A DNA stretch of 64,000 nt, taken from assembly GCF_007954405.1 (NCBI RefSeq), contig NZ_CP042344.1, positions 1,550,001-1,614,000 of the forward strand. The letters are read 5' to 3'. This document shows, in pieces, positions 15,608 through 23,761 of this stretch (within the stretch, counting starts at the first letter, position 1; every line of letters starts with the position of its first letter). This DNA is from Comamonas flocculans. Its GTDB lineage: Bacteria > Pseudomonadota > Gammaproteobacteria > Burkholderiales > Burkholderiaceae_C. A program made the translations under genes and the position numbers. The notes below the pieces were generated by a model. That model was not told the origin of the DNA. It searched no databases and saw only the letters and a list, made by a program, of their open reading frames with translations.

Positions 15608-16894
15608 TTACCTGGCGGGCCGCAGCAGCGCGTTGAGCAGGATGGCGCCAAAGGTCGCGGTGCCTATGCCGCCCAGCGCGAAGTCGCCGAACTTCAGCGT
15701 GAATTCTCCCGTGCCCAGCACCAGCGGAATCGCCGCGACGATGAGGTTGCGCGGCTGCGAGAAGTCCACCTTGTTGTCGACCCAGATCTTGGCGCCGGTG
15801 ATCGCGATCAGGCCGAAGACGACGATGGACACGCCCCCCATCACCGGCAGCGGGATCGCCTGGATCAGCGCGCCGAACTTGGGCGAGAAGCCCAGCAGCA
15901 GCGCGATCAGCGCGGCCACCAGGAAGACCGCGGTGGAATAGATGCGCGTGGCCGCCATTACGCCGATGTTCTCGGCATAGGTGGTCACGCCGGTGCCGCC
16001 GCCCGCGCCGCTGACCATGGTGGCAATGCCGTCGCCGATGAAGGCGCGGCCGAGGTAGGGGTCCAGGTCCTTGCCGGTCATCGCGGTCACCGCCTTGAGG
16101 TGGCCCAGGTTTTCCGCCACCAGGATGATGACCACGGGCACGATCAGCACCATGGCCGCGCCTTCGAACACCGGCGCGTGAAACTGCGGCATGCCCAGCC
16201 ACGGCGCGCTAACGATGCCCGACGCGTCAAACGGCTTGCCCAGCCCCATGCCATTGGTCAGCAGCGCGTAGAGCACGGTGGCGATCAAGAGGCCGACGAC
16301 GATCAAAAGGCGCTGCACCATGCCCCGGGTGAACACCGCCACGGCGGCGACGCACAGGAAGGTCAGCGCCTGCATCCAGCTCTCGAAGTTGTTCGCCGCC
16401 ATGTTCTTCACCGGGATGCCCGCCAGGTTCAGCCCGATGACCGCCACCACCGCGCCCGTGACCACCGGCGGCATGAAGCGCTCTATCCAGCCCGTGCCTA
16501 TCGCGTGCACCACCAGGCCGATCAGCACGTACACCGCGCCGCAGGCGATGATGCCGCCCAGCGCCACGCCGATGTTGGCGTTCAGCCCCTGGCCCGCGTA
16601 GCCGGTGGCGGCAATCACCACGCCGATGAAGGCGAACGACGAACCCAGGTAGCTGGGCACCTTGCCGCCCGTCACCAGGAAGAAGATCAGCGTGCCTATG
16701 CCGCTCATGAACACCGCCAGGTTGGGGTCGAACCCCATGAGGATGGGCGCGAGCACCGTGGAGCCGAACATGGCGATCACGTGCTGTATGCCCATGAGGC
16801 CGGTTTCCTTCCACGGCAGGCGCTCGTCCGGGCCGATCACGCCGCCGCCCGCCAGCACCTCGGTGGGCACCGCTCTCCAATTGAAAAACCCCAT
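15608..16894 (-). CDS. uraA: Uracil permease, NCS2 family
   Basis: The 428-residue membrane protein has about 14 hydrophobic segments in the UraA 7+7 inverted-repeat arrangement. The QHVIAMFGSTVLAPILMGF segment (residues 37-55) and VAENLGH (about 240-246, with the substrate-binding glutamate) are the NCS2 uracil-type signatures; GGGTGVTTYAENIGVM carries the second glutamate. It imports uracil with a proton. A GGAGAAG ribosome site lies before the ATG. Pyrimidine-salvage genes such as upp are not adjacent. It might also accept xanthine, but the motif set favours uracil. Confidence 0.93.
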   Translation of the reverse strand: MGFFNWRAVPTEVLAGGGVIGPDERLPWKETGLMGIQHVIAMFGSTVLAPILMGFDPNLAVFMSGIGTLIFFLVTGGKVPSYLGSSFAFIGVVIAATGYAGQGLNANIGVALGGIIACGAVYVLIGLVVHAIGTGWIERFMPPVVTGAVVAVIGLNLAGIPVKNMAANNFESWMQALTFLCVAAVAVFTRGMVQRLLIVVGLLIATVLYALLTNGMGLGKPFDASGIVSAPWLGMPQFHAPVFEGAAMVLIVPVVIILVAENLGHLKAVTAMTGKDLDPYLGRAFIGDGIATMVSGAGGGTGVTTYAENIGVMAATRIYSTAVFLVAALIALLLGFSPKFGALIQAIPLPVMGGVSIVVFGLIAITGAKIWVDNKVDFSQPRNLIVAAIPLVLGTGEFTLKFGDFALGGIGTATFGAILLNALLRPAR

Positions 16895-16959
16895 CGTCTT
16901 CTCCTTGCTTTGTCAGGGTGGCGCGATGGTAGAGGGTTTGTCTTGGGCGTGGTGAAATA

Positions 16960-17451
16960 TTAATGAAACCCAGCGCTGACGCTTTGTGGCAGGGCGCTGG
17001 CAGCTATGCTTGTTGCATCATCCAAAGTGCGGGCGATGCGCACGCCAGAGGCTTGCAAGCGCTTGGCCAGGCACAGCACCGCCTTGTCCTTGGACAGCAG
17101 CAACGCCCGCTGTTGCACTGCCAGGTCGATGAACTTCTGGTCGTCCGCATCCTTGCAGCGCCAGGGCGCTTCGAGTGCAGCGGCAACAAGCGTGGTGTGC
17201 GCATCCCATTGCGCCAGCACGTCCTGGGGCTTGCGCAGCGCACGCGCCAGCCAGAGGGCGATCGCCGGGTAGTCCAGCACGCGCTGCAGCTCATCGCGCA
17301 TGGCCTGGGTGGCATACCAGGGCATGTCACTTTGGCCCAGCTGCACGCGCAGGGTGGCAGCGGCCGGATCTTCAAAGACCCAGAGGTCCAGCACGATGTT
17401 GGTGTCTATCACCAGCGCAGCGTGTCCGGCGGTTGGGGTGCCAGCCTGCAT
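16960..17451 (-). CDS. PIN-domain protein, COG1569-like putative toxin without visible antitoxin
   Basis: From ATG 17451 it is 163 residues and has the PIN nuclease fold: first acidic residue D16 in VIDTNIVLDLW, a central glutamate in AMRDELQRVLDYP, and CKDADDQKFIDLAV with the later acidic residues. All are present, so RNase activity is possible. The family is often called a putative toxin, yet no small antitoxin gene precedes it; ddpX ends 22 bases upstream on the same strand. Its last 16 or so codons and its stop codon come from a copy of the dispersed repeat. An upstream start at 17517 would add 22 non-conserved residues that overlap ddpX. Confidence 0.7.
   Translation of the reverse strand: MQAGTPTAGHAALVIDTNIVLDLWVFEDPAAATLRVQLGQSDMPWYATQAMRDELQRVLDYPAIALWLARALRKPQDVLAQWDAHTTLVAAALEAPWRCKDADDQKFIDLAVQQRALLLSKDKAVLCLAKRLQASGVRIARTLDDATSIAASALPQSVSAGFH
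16961..17009 (-). repeat. Dispersed ~50-base repeat, copy 2 (forms the 3' end of the PIN gene)
   Basis: On the minus strand it reads GCATAGCTGCCAGCGCCCTG, then CCACAAAGCGTCAGCGC and TGGGTTTCATTA. It supplies the last codons and the TAA stop of the PIN gene, so it lies in sense orientation and has redefined the protein's C-terminus. Confidence 0.75.
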
Positions 17452-17473
17452 GGCGGTCCGGGTGCAAGCGCCG

Positions 17474-18223
17474 TCAGCGTACCGGCCGGGTGAAATAGCG
17501 CTGTGGCCAGGGTTCATCGGCCAGCGTGTAGTGCCACCACTCCTCGGGCAGATTGCGCCAGCCGTGCGACTGCATCAGCGCGCGCAGCCACAGGCGGTTG
17601 CGCCGCACCGCGGGCGGCTGCTCGGCGTCTTCGGTGTGCGAGTGCTCGTCAAACAGATCAAACGGTGTGCCCATGTCCACTTCCTGCCCCAACGCCACGG
17701 GCCCGGCGATGACTTGGGTGGCGCGCGTCGCGTCTTGCACGACGAGCGTCAGATCGGCGGTGCTGGCGCGGCTGTGACCGGATTTTTCGGCGATGTAGCC
17801 GCGCGCGAACAGCTCATCTTTGGGCACGCGCGGGTAGTACTCGGCCTTGGTGCGCTGATCGGCGAGGTCCGCGCCCCAGCGCACGAAATCATCCACCGCC
17901 ATCTGCGGGCGGTAGCAGTCAAAGACCTTCAGGCCCAGGCCGTGCGCGGCGAGGTCGTGCTGCACCCGGGCGAGCGAGTGTGCCGCCGCCTGGCTCAGCC
18001 AGCACTGCGGGGCCTCGTACCCGGCGATGGGACGGCCGACGAAGTTGTTGGCGCCAAAGTAGCGCATGTCCTGCACCACGGTGGGGGCAAGCCGGCTGAG
18101 CGGCACGAGTTCATTGTGCGCACCGGGCGCGGTGGCGGCGCAGGCCGTGAGCAGGCTGGCCAGCACGGCGGCGGCCGCCAGGGTGGCAGTGCCTGACCAC
18201 GGGCGCGATGCGGCTAGCTTCAT
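17474..18223 (-). CDS. ddpX: D-alanyl-D-alanine dipeptidase, VanX/DdpX type, lipoprotein
   Basis: The 249-residue protein has a lipoprotein signal (lipobox LLTAC, about residue 28) and an M15D zinc peptidase domain. SGHSRASTADLTL holds the zinc-binding H and D, and EWWHY holds the catalytic E and third zinc ligand H; the usual SxHxxG glycine is alanine here. R in CYRP is the VanX-type transition-state residue. The family cleaves D-Ala-D-Ala; chromosomal DdpX lets cells use cell-wall dipeptide. A lipoprotein form acts outside the cytoplasm and so is unlikely to give vancomycin resistance. The ATG overlaps the rlmL stop. Confidence 0.9.
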   Translation of the reverse strand: MKLAASRPWSGTATLAAAAVLASLLTACAATAPGAHNELVPLSRLAPTVVQDMRYFGANNFVGRPIAGYEAPQCWLSQAAAHSLARVQHDLAAHGLGLKVFDCYRPQMAVDDFVRWGADLADQRTKAEYYPRVPKDELFARGYIAEKSGHSRASTADLTLVVQDATRATQVIAGPVALGQEVDMGTPFDLFDEHSHTEDAEQPPAVRRNRLWLRALMQSHGWRNLPEEWWHYTLADEPWPQRYFTRPVR

Positions 18224-19503
18224 GGGGCGCTGACGGGTGCGGGTGAGTCCGGCTTGCTTGACGTTTCCGGGCCTTTGGGCCCGCGCGCGCTACCCGCCAC
18301 CATGTCAAAGCGCAACAAGCGGCATTCAATCGGCCCGTTGAACAGCGGCACGCGGCGGGACGCCTTCAGGCGCATGGCCGAGGGCAGCTCGCGATCGGGC
18401 GAGAGTATCCAGGCCTGCCAACCGGCGTAATGGCGCTTCCAGTGCGTGGCGAGCTGCTTGAAAAAGTCTTCATCGCCGCTGTTTTGCGCGCTTTCGCGCC
18501 CGGGGCGGGCGCCTTGCAGCGCGCGCTCGCGGCTGCTTTGCCCGGCGGCGCCGGCGGCGGCGATGCGCTCGCCATACGGCGGGTTGAGCAGCATCACGCC
18601 GGGCAGCTCGCAGGGTGGCAGGCGTTCCAGCGCGTCGCCGCCGCGCAGTTGCACGGCGGTGGCCACGCCCGCGCGCTCGGCGTTGCGCCGGGCGAAGTCC
18701 ACCATGCGGTGCGAAATATCACTTCCAAATATGGGTGTAGTGCTTGTCTGTACTGCGTCAGGAGCTTCTTTTTTGAGAGTATCCCAGGCCGCGCGGTCGT
18801 GCGGCAGCAGGCGCTCGAAGGCGAAGCGGCGCTTCAGGCCCGGCGCGATGCGGCAGGCGATCTGCGCCGCCTCGATGACGACGGTGCCGCTGCCGCAGCA
18901 GGGGTCGTACAGCGGCAGGCCGCTCTCAGATGTCCAGCCGCAGGCGGCGATCATCGCGGCGGCCAGGGTCTCCTTGAGCGGCGCGTCGCCCTTGTCCTCG
19001 CGCCAGCCGCGCTTGAAGAGCGGCTCGCCCGAGGTGTCGATGGAGAGCGTGGCGGTTTCCGGCGTCAGGTGCAGGTGGATGCGCGCGTCGGGGCGGTGCG
19101 TGTCCACATCGGGGCGCGTGCCGCTCTGCTGGCGAAAGCGGTCGGCGACCGCGTCCTTCACGCGCAGCGCGGCGAAGTTCAGGCTCTTCAAGGGACTCGC
19201 GTGCGCGGTCACCTCGATCTTGAAGGTCTGGCGGGCGGTAAACCAGTCTTCCCAGCGCACGCTGCTGGCAAGTTCGTACAGATCGTCTTCGCCACGATAC
19301 GGTCGGTACGCAAGCTGCACCAGCACGCGCTGCGCAAGGCGGCTGTGCAAATTGAGCTGCAGCACCGTGCGCCAGGGCGCGGCCAGGCGTACGCCCGCGC
19401 GCAGCGCCTGCACGTCAGGGCAGCCGGTGATCGCACGCACCTCGTCGGCCAGGAAACCCTCGACACCGGCGGCGCAGGGCAAAAAGAGTTCAAACCGGTT
19501 CAT
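18220..19503 (-). CDS. rlmL: THUMP-domain 23S rRNA guanine-N2 methyltransferase RlmL-type
   Basis: The 427-residue protein has a THUMP domain (about residues 45-155), the SAM-binding motif DPCCGSGT (200-207) and the catalytic NPPYGER motif (about 313-319) typical of guanine-N2 methyltransferases acting on G2445 of 23S rRNA. It equals only the N-terminal half of E. coli RlmKL; the RlmK part is not here. Residues about 244-259 (KKEAPDAVQTSTTPIF) come from a dispersed repeat inserted in frame between the SAM motif and the next strand. It is translationally coupled to both neighbours (ATGA overlaps at both ends). Confidence 0.92.
   Translation of the reverse strand: MNRFELFLPCAAGVEGFLADEVRAITGCPDVQALRAGVRLAAPWRTVLQLNLHSRLAQRVLVQLAYRPYRGEDDLYELASSVRWEDWFTARQTFKIEVTAHASPLKSLNFAALRVKDAVADRFRQQSGTRPDVDTHRPDARIHLHLTPETATLSIDTSGEPLFKRGWREDKGDAPLKETLAAAMIAACGWTSESGLPLYDPCCGSGTVVIEAAQIACRIAPGLKRRFAFERLLPHDRAAWDTLKKEAPDAVQTSTTPIFGSDISHRMVDFARRNAERAGVATAVQLRGGDALERLPPCELPGVMLLNPPYGERIAAAGAAGQSSRERALQGARPGRESAQNSGDEDFFKQLATHWKRHYAGWQAWILSPDRELPSAMRLKASRRVPLFNGPIECRLLRFDMVAGSARGPKGPETSSKPDSPAPVSAP
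18722..18770 (-). repeat. Dispersed ~50-base repeat, copy 3 (in frame in rlmL)
   Basis: On the minus strand it reads AGAAGCTCCTGACGCAGTAC, then AGACAAGCACTACACCCATATTTG in two parts. It agrees with the family pattern in the AGCT, GACGC, CAAGC-CTA and CC-ATTT blocks. Local base composition is lower in GC than in the rest of rlmL. Confidence 0.75.
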
Positions 19504-19952
19504 GGCTGACGTCCCATGTGCGCCAGGAGCGCATCGAGCCGCTCGCGCGCCAGCGGCGGGATGGGCGTCGCGCGGCGCGTTTCGTGCGAAACAAAGACGA
19601 TGCCGGTCTTGCCGCGCGCCACCTCGCGGCCGGTGGTCGATTCGGTCATCTGGAACACCAGATCGAAGCCGTAGCGGTTGAAATCCATGGGTCGCATGCG
19701 CACGATGAGCTGTTCGCCATGAAAGGCCTCGGACTTGTACTGCGCCAGCATGTCGCCAACGACGATGCCCGCGCCGCCCGCGTTGGCCTCGGTCATGCCC
19801 ATGGCCTGAAAAAAGCGCAGCCGCGCCTCGGAGACCAGGCTGAGCAGCTGCGCGTTATCGAGGTGCCCGCCCTGGTTGACGTGGCTGATGTAGACCTGCA
19901 GTGTGGTCTCGAAGCAGAAGCGGTCGGGGAGGTCGAAAAGAACGCGGGCCAT
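19500..19952 (-). CDS. Acyl-CoA thioesterase, 4-hydroxybenzoyl-CoA type hotdog protein
   Basis: The 150-residue protein has the hotdog fold with YISHVNQGGHLDNAQLLSLVSEARLRFF. This resembles 4HBT-type thioesterases, where an aspartate or histidine early in this helix is catalytic; D32 here is the candidate. The segment MLAQYKSEAFHGEQLIVRM gives the second strand pair. It overlaps the rlmL start by four bases and lies 15 bases after rpoN, so it is in the same minus-strand transcript. The natural acyl group is unknown. Length is normal for the family. Confidence 0.85.
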   Translation of the reverse strand: MARVLFDLPDRFCFETTLQVYISHVNQGGHLDNAQLLSLVSEARLRFFQAMGMTEANAGGAGIVVGDMLAQYKSEAFHGEQLIVRMRPMDFNRYGFDLVFQMTESTTGREVARGKTGIVFVSHETRRATPIPPLARERLDALLAHMGRQP

Positions 19953-19967
19953 GGGGGAAGTGTGAAC

Positions 19968-21500
19968 TCAGATTTGCTTGCGCAGGCTGGCGGGCGCGAT
20001 CTTGAGCTGTTCGCGGTATTTGGCCACGGTGCGCCGCGCGCAGGCGATGCCCTGCTCCTTGAGCATGTCGGCCAGCTGCCCGTCGGACAGCGGCCGCGCC
20101 GGGTCTTCGGCGGCGATGAACTGGCGCAGCAGCGCGCGCACCGCGGTGCTGGAGGTGCTGCCGCCGGTATCGGTCACCAGACCCGAGCCGAAGAAGTACT
20201 TGAGCTCGTAGGTGCCCTGGGGCGTGGCCATGTACTTGGCGCTGGTCACGCGCGAGATGGTCGATTCGTGCAGGCCCAGCTCCTCGGCGATCTCGCGCAT
20301 CACCAAGGGACGCATGGCGAGCTCGCCGTGCAGGAAGAAGGCCTGCTGCTTGTCCACGATGGCGCGCGCGGTGCGCAGGATGGTGTCGAAGCGCTGCTCG
20401 ATGTTGCGGACGAACCAGCGCGCCTCCTGCAGGCGGCTTTGCAGCGCGGCGTGGCCCTCGCCCTTGCGGTGCTGGCGCAGCGCCTGGGCGTAGGCGTCGT
20501 GCACGCGCAGCTGCGGCACCACCTCGGGGTTGAGCTGCACGTCCAGGCGCACCTGCCCGCCCTCCAGGCGGCGGCGCACGATCACGTCGGGCGTGACGAG
20601 GTTGTGCTGCACCTGGGCAAAGCGCCGCCCCGGGCGCGGTTCGAGCCGGGCGATCAGCGCCATGGCGGCGCGCGTGTCTTCTTCGCTGGCGCCGCAGGCC
20701 TGCGCCAGCCGCCGTGCGTCGCGCCGCGCCAGCCATTCGAGCGGCTGCTCGCAGATGCACATGGCCGCCTCCAGCACCGCCCGGGGGCAGGCGCCCGTGT
20801 CGCGCAGCGCCGCCAGTTGCAGCCGCAGGCACTCGGGCAAATCGCGCGCGCCCACGCCTGCGGGCTCCAGGCTTTGCAGCAGCTTGAGCGCCAGCGCGAA
20901 GTGCTCGCTCATCTCCAGCAGGTATTCGGTGTTCTCGGGGCCGACCAGGGTTTCGACCAGCGATTCGATGGCGTCTTCGAGGTAGCCGTCGTCGTTGAGC
21001 GAATCGATCAGCCAGGACAGCGCCGCGCGTTCGGCGCGCGTCAGGCGCAGCAGCAGCGCCTGGCGGTGCAGGTGCTCGGCCAGGGTTTCGTGCGCGCTCT
21101 CGTGCTCGCTCGCCTCGCCCTCGTCGTCCTCGCGCCGGGCGGCCCGGCTCGGGGCGTCGGCGCTCCAGGGGCTGTCGCTGCCGCTGGGGTCGAGCTCGCG
21201 GTCGCCTTCCCAGTCGCTCCGGGTTTCGGCATCATTTTGGCCTCCAGAGCTTGCAGGGTCTGCGTCAAAAGCTTCTGAAATAGGAGCGATCTCGCTGCGT
21301 TCGGTGCGCCGCTCCGGCGCGGGGGCGCCGGCTGCAGGGGCCTCTTCGCTCGCGCGTTCAAGGAAGGGGTTGTCCACCAGCATGGCCTCCACCTCCTGGG
21401 CCAGCTCCAGCGTGGACAGTTGCAGCAGGCGGATGGACTGCTGCAGTTGCGGCGTCAGTGCAAGGTGTTGCGAGACGCCCAGCGACAGGCCGACCTTCAT
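19968..21500 (-). CDS. rpoN: RNA polymerase sigma-54 factor RpoN
   Basis: The 510-residue protein has the glutamine-rich region I (QHLALTPQLQQSIRLLQLSTLEL, about 11-33), the acidic variable region II, the core-binding region and the RpoN box ARRTVAKYRE (488-497). It recognises -24/-12 promoters and needs AAA+ activators. Residues about 75-92 in the tolerant region II are encoded by a dispersed repeat in frame. It is directly downstream of lptB (4-base gap), the usual order, but the hpf, ptsN and hprK genes that normally follow are absent; thioesterase, rlmL and ddpX follow instead. Confidence 0.97.
   Translation of the reverse strand: MKVGLSLGVSQHLALTPQLQQSIRLLQLSTLELAQEVEAMLVDNPFLERASEEAPAAGAPAPERRTERSEIAPISEAFDADPASSGGQNDAETRSDWEGDRELDPSGSDSPWSADAPSRAARREDDEGEASEHESAHETLAEHLHRQALLLRLTRAERAALSWLIDSLNDDGYLEDAIESLVETLVGPENTEYLLEMSEHFALALKLLQSLEPAGVGARDLPECLRLQLAALRDTGACPRAVLEAAMCICEQPLEWLARRDARRLAQACGASEEDTRAAMALIARLEPRPGRRFAQVQHNLVTPDVIVRRRLEGGQVRLDVQLNPEVVPQLRVHDAYAQALRQHRKGEGHAALQSRLQEARWFVRNIEQRFDTILRTARAIVDKQQAFFLHGELAMRPLVMREIAEELGLHESTISRVTSAKYMATPQGTYELKYFFGSGLVTDTGGSTSSTAVRALLRQFIAAEDPARPLSDGQLADMLKEQGIACARRTVAKYREQLKIAPASLRKQI
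21231..21278 (-). repeat. Dispersed ~50-base repeat, copy 4 (in frame in rpoN)
   Basis: On the minus strand it reads AGAAGCTTTTGACGCAGACC, then CTGCAAGCTCTGGAGGCC and AAAATGAT. It codes for SEAFDADPASSGGQND in the acidic linker of sigma-54, where length changes are tolerated. Confidence 0.75.
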
Positions 21501-21504
21501 CGCG

Positions 21505-22290
21505 CTACATCCGGAAGTGCTCGCCCAGGTAGACCCGGCGCACCTCGGCGTTGTCCACGATCTCCGAGGGCGCGCCGCGCGCCAGCACCCGGCCCTCGCT
21601 GATGATGTAGGCGTGGTCGCAGATGCCCAGCGTCTCGCGCACGTTGTGGTCGGTGATCAGCACGCCGATGCCGCGCTCCTTCAGGAAGCCGATGATGCGC
21701 TGGATCTCGATCACCGCGATCGGATCGATGCCGGCAAAGGGCTCGTCGAGCAGGATGAAGCGCGGCTGCGTGGCCAGCGCCCGCGCGATCTCCACGCGCC
21801 GGCGCTCGCCGCCCGAGAGCGCCAGCGCGCGCGTCTCGCGCAGGTGCTCCACGTGCAGGTCCTGCAGCAGCGCGCTCAGGCGCTCTTCGATCACCGGGCG
21901 GGCGAGCGGGCGGCCGTCCTCGCCGCGCTGCAGCTCGAGCACCGCGCGCACGTTCTCCTGCACGTTGAGCTTGCGAAAGATCGAGGCTTCCTGCGGCAGA
22001 TAGGACAGGCCCAGGTGCGCGCGCCGGTGGATGGGCATGCGCGTGACGTCGTGCCCGTCGATCGCGATGCTGCCGCCGTCGCAGCGCACCAGGCCGACGA
22101 TCATGTAGAACGAGGTGGTCTTGCCCGCGCCATTGGGCCCGAGCAGGCCGACCACCTCGCCGCGCGGCACGTTGAGCGAGACGTCGTGCACCACGGTGCG
22201 CCCGCCATAGCTCTTCTTCAGGTGCCGGACCTGCAGCAGGCTGGATGCGTCGGCGCTGGCGGGCGTCGCCGGGCTGCTCATCGCGTTCAC
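21505..22290 (-). CDS. lptB: LPS export ABC transporter ATPase LptB
   Basis: The 261-residue ATPase has Walker A GPNGAGKT (51-58), the LptB-typical [18 protein letters not shown], signature LSGGE (about 157-161) and Walker [14 protein letters not shown]. It drives LPS transport through the LptB2FGC complex with LptA bridging the periplasm. The start overlaps the lptA stop in ATGA; about 17 residues before [13 protein letters not shown] are not conserved, so an internal start at MSS (residue 4) is possible. rpoN follows after 4 bases. Confidence 0.96.
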   Translation of the reverse strand: MNAMSSPATPASADASSLLQVRHLKKSYGGRTVVHDVSLNVPRGEVVGLLGPNGAGKTTSFYMIVGLVRCDGGSIAIDGHDVTRMPIHRRAHLGLSYLPQEASIFRKLNVQENVRAVLELQRGEDGRPLARPVIEERLSALLQDLHVEHLRETRALALSGGERRRVEIARALATQPRFILLDEPFAGIDPIAVIEIQRIIGFLKERGIGVLITDHNVRETLGICDHAYIISEGRVLARGAPSEIVDNAEVRRVYLGEHFRM

Positions 22291-22916
22291 TGCGGCGGTG
22301 CGTCCAGCGCGCGGCTGGGGCGCAGCTCGGGTGCATCCCGGGCGCCCTGCGGCGCGGCCGCGGGCGGCTGTTCCTTGGGCGCGAGCGTGGCGCGCACGCG
22401 CGTGTCGCTCTTGTCGCCGGCGCGGCGCGGCGCGCCATCGACGGTGAACACGTCGGTGGCGTTGTTGTAGGTGATGACGGCCCCGCTCACGTCGTCGGTC
22501 GGCGTGCCCGCGCGCAGGCGGCGCAGCTCGGCGCGGCGCGTGAGCTTGACCACTTCGGTGCGCCCGTTCCAGTCGATGCGTTCGGCCTCGCCCTCGATGA
22601 TCTCCACCGGCGCCCCCTTGGGCGTGTCGCGCTTCTGGCGGAAATAGGCGCGCTTGCCCGGCGCGGCGGTGACCAGGCCGCTCTGGTTGCCCGCGTCGTC
22701 CTGCGTCACCTGCACCTCGGCGCCGCGCAGCACGATGGTGCCCTTGGTGATGATGACGTTGCCGCTGAAGACGCTGGTCTGCCTGGCCTCATCGTGCACC
22801 AGGCTGTCGGCCTCGATGTGCATGGGCTGGTCGCGGTCGGCGCGCTCGGCCCGCGCGCCCGCGGCCAGTGCAAGCAGCAGCAGGACGGCGGGCAACAGGG
22901 CGGTGCGGTGTTTCAT
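22287..22916 (-). CDS. lptA: LPS transport periplasmic protein LptA
   Basis: The 209-residue protein starts with a Sec signal peptide (cleavage near ARAE, about residue 21) and an OstA-type beta-jellyroll domain: [20 protein letters not shown] and [17 protein letters not shown] are the repeated strands that bind lipid A. It is longer than E. coli LptA (185) because of a Pro/Ala-rich tail (about 185-209). ATG 22916 was preferred because the signal peptide starts there; an upstream start would add 32 basic residues. lptC normally precedes lptA, but here the neighbour is a terminator and dsbA. Confidence 0.93.
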   Translation of the reverse strand: MKHRTALLPAVLLLLALAAGARAERADRDQPMHIEADSLVHDEARQTSVFSGNVIITKGTIVLRGAEVQVTQDDAGNQSGLVTAAPGKRAYFRQKRDTPKGAPVEIIEGEAERIDWNGRTEVVKLTRRAELRRLRAGTPTDDVSGAVITYNNATDVFTVDGAPRRAGDKSDTRVRATLAPKEQPPAAAPQGARDAPELRPSRALDAPPQ

Positions 22917-22992
22917 GGCGCGGGCGAGGCACGGTTCTTGCAAATGATTGTAGCGACCGCCCCCGGCGCGCCTGCGCCCGGGCCGCGGGAAG

Positions 22993-23018
22993 AAAAAAGG
23001 CGCGTGCCGCACGCGCCT
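22993..23018 (-). terminator. Rho-independent terminator after dsbA
   Basis: On the minus strand AGGCGCGTG-CGG-CACGCGCCT forms a perfect 9-base stem with a 3-base loop, followed by six T residues (plus 22993-22998). It lies 27 bases after the dsbA stop and before lptA, so it separates the two transcription units. Confidence 0.9.
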
Positions 23019-23044
23019 GGGTTGGCCCGGGGCCCGCCGCGCGT

Positions 23045-23692
23045 TCAGGCCTTGCGCTGCTGCTGCACCAGGTGATCCACCACCTGCAGCACCGTGGCCA
23101 TGCTGCCGGTGAGCGTGCCGTCGGTGTAGTAGCGCCCGGCCACGCCCATGGAGGGCACGCCCTCGACCTGGTAGGCCGCCTGCAGCTCGGTCGCCCTGCG
23201 CACCTGGTTGGCGACGGTGAAGGAGGTGTACATCTGCTTGAACCTGGCCGCGTCCACGCCCTGCTTGGCGACCCAGTCGAAGATCAGCTCGTCCTTGTTC
23301 AGCGGCAGGCGCTCCACGTGCACCGCGCGGAACACCCGGGCGTGCAGCTCGTTGACCTTGTCCATGCCTTCGAGCGCGTAGTAGAGCTTTTGCTGCGGCA
23401 CGAAGCTCGAGTTGAAGGCCACCGGCACGCGGCGAAAGAACACGTAGTCCGGCAGCTTGTTCTTCCAGGCCGACAGCGAGGGTTCGAAGGCATTGCAGTG
23501 CGGGCAGCTGTACCAGAAGAACTCGACCACCTCGATCTGGCCCTTGGGCGCTTCGGTGAGGGCGGGCTTCTTCAGCTCCAGGTACTCGATGCCTTCCTCG
23601 AACTTGCCGTCCTTGGCATGGGCGGGCACGGCCAGGCCGGCCGACAGGGTCAGGGCGGCGCTGGCGGCCAGGGAAAAATCGCGACGGTTCAT
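23045..23692 (-). CDS. dsbA: Thiol:disulfide interchange protein DsbA
   Basis: The 215-residue protein has a signal peptide (cleavage after AHA, about residue 26), the thioredoxin-fold active site CPHC (63-66) and the cis-proline segment VEGVPSMGV. DsbA introduces disulfides in periplasmic proteins and is reoxidised by DsbB. The start MNRRDFSLAASAAL also looks like a twin-arginine signal (RRDFSL), though DsbA is usually exported by Sec or SRP. A strong terminator follows. The SPOR-domain gene lies 69 bases upstream on the same strand, and the two may be co-transcribed. Confidence 0.94.
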   Translation of the reverse strand: MNRRDFSLAASAALTLSAGLAVPAHAKDGKFEEGIEYLELKKPALTEAPKGQIEVVEFFWYSCPHCNAFEPSLSAWKNKLPDYVFFRRVPVAFNSSFVPQQKLYYALEGMDKVNELHARVFRAVHVERLPLNKDELIFDWVAKQGVDAARFKQMYTSFTVANQVRRATELQAAYQVEGVPSMGVAGRYYTDGTLTGSMATVLQVVDHLVQQQRKA

Positions 23693-23761
23693 GCGCTGGG
23701 GCTCCGAAAGGGCTGCAGGCTCGCTCTGATGCGGCAAGACCTGCAAAGGTTCAACATGGGC

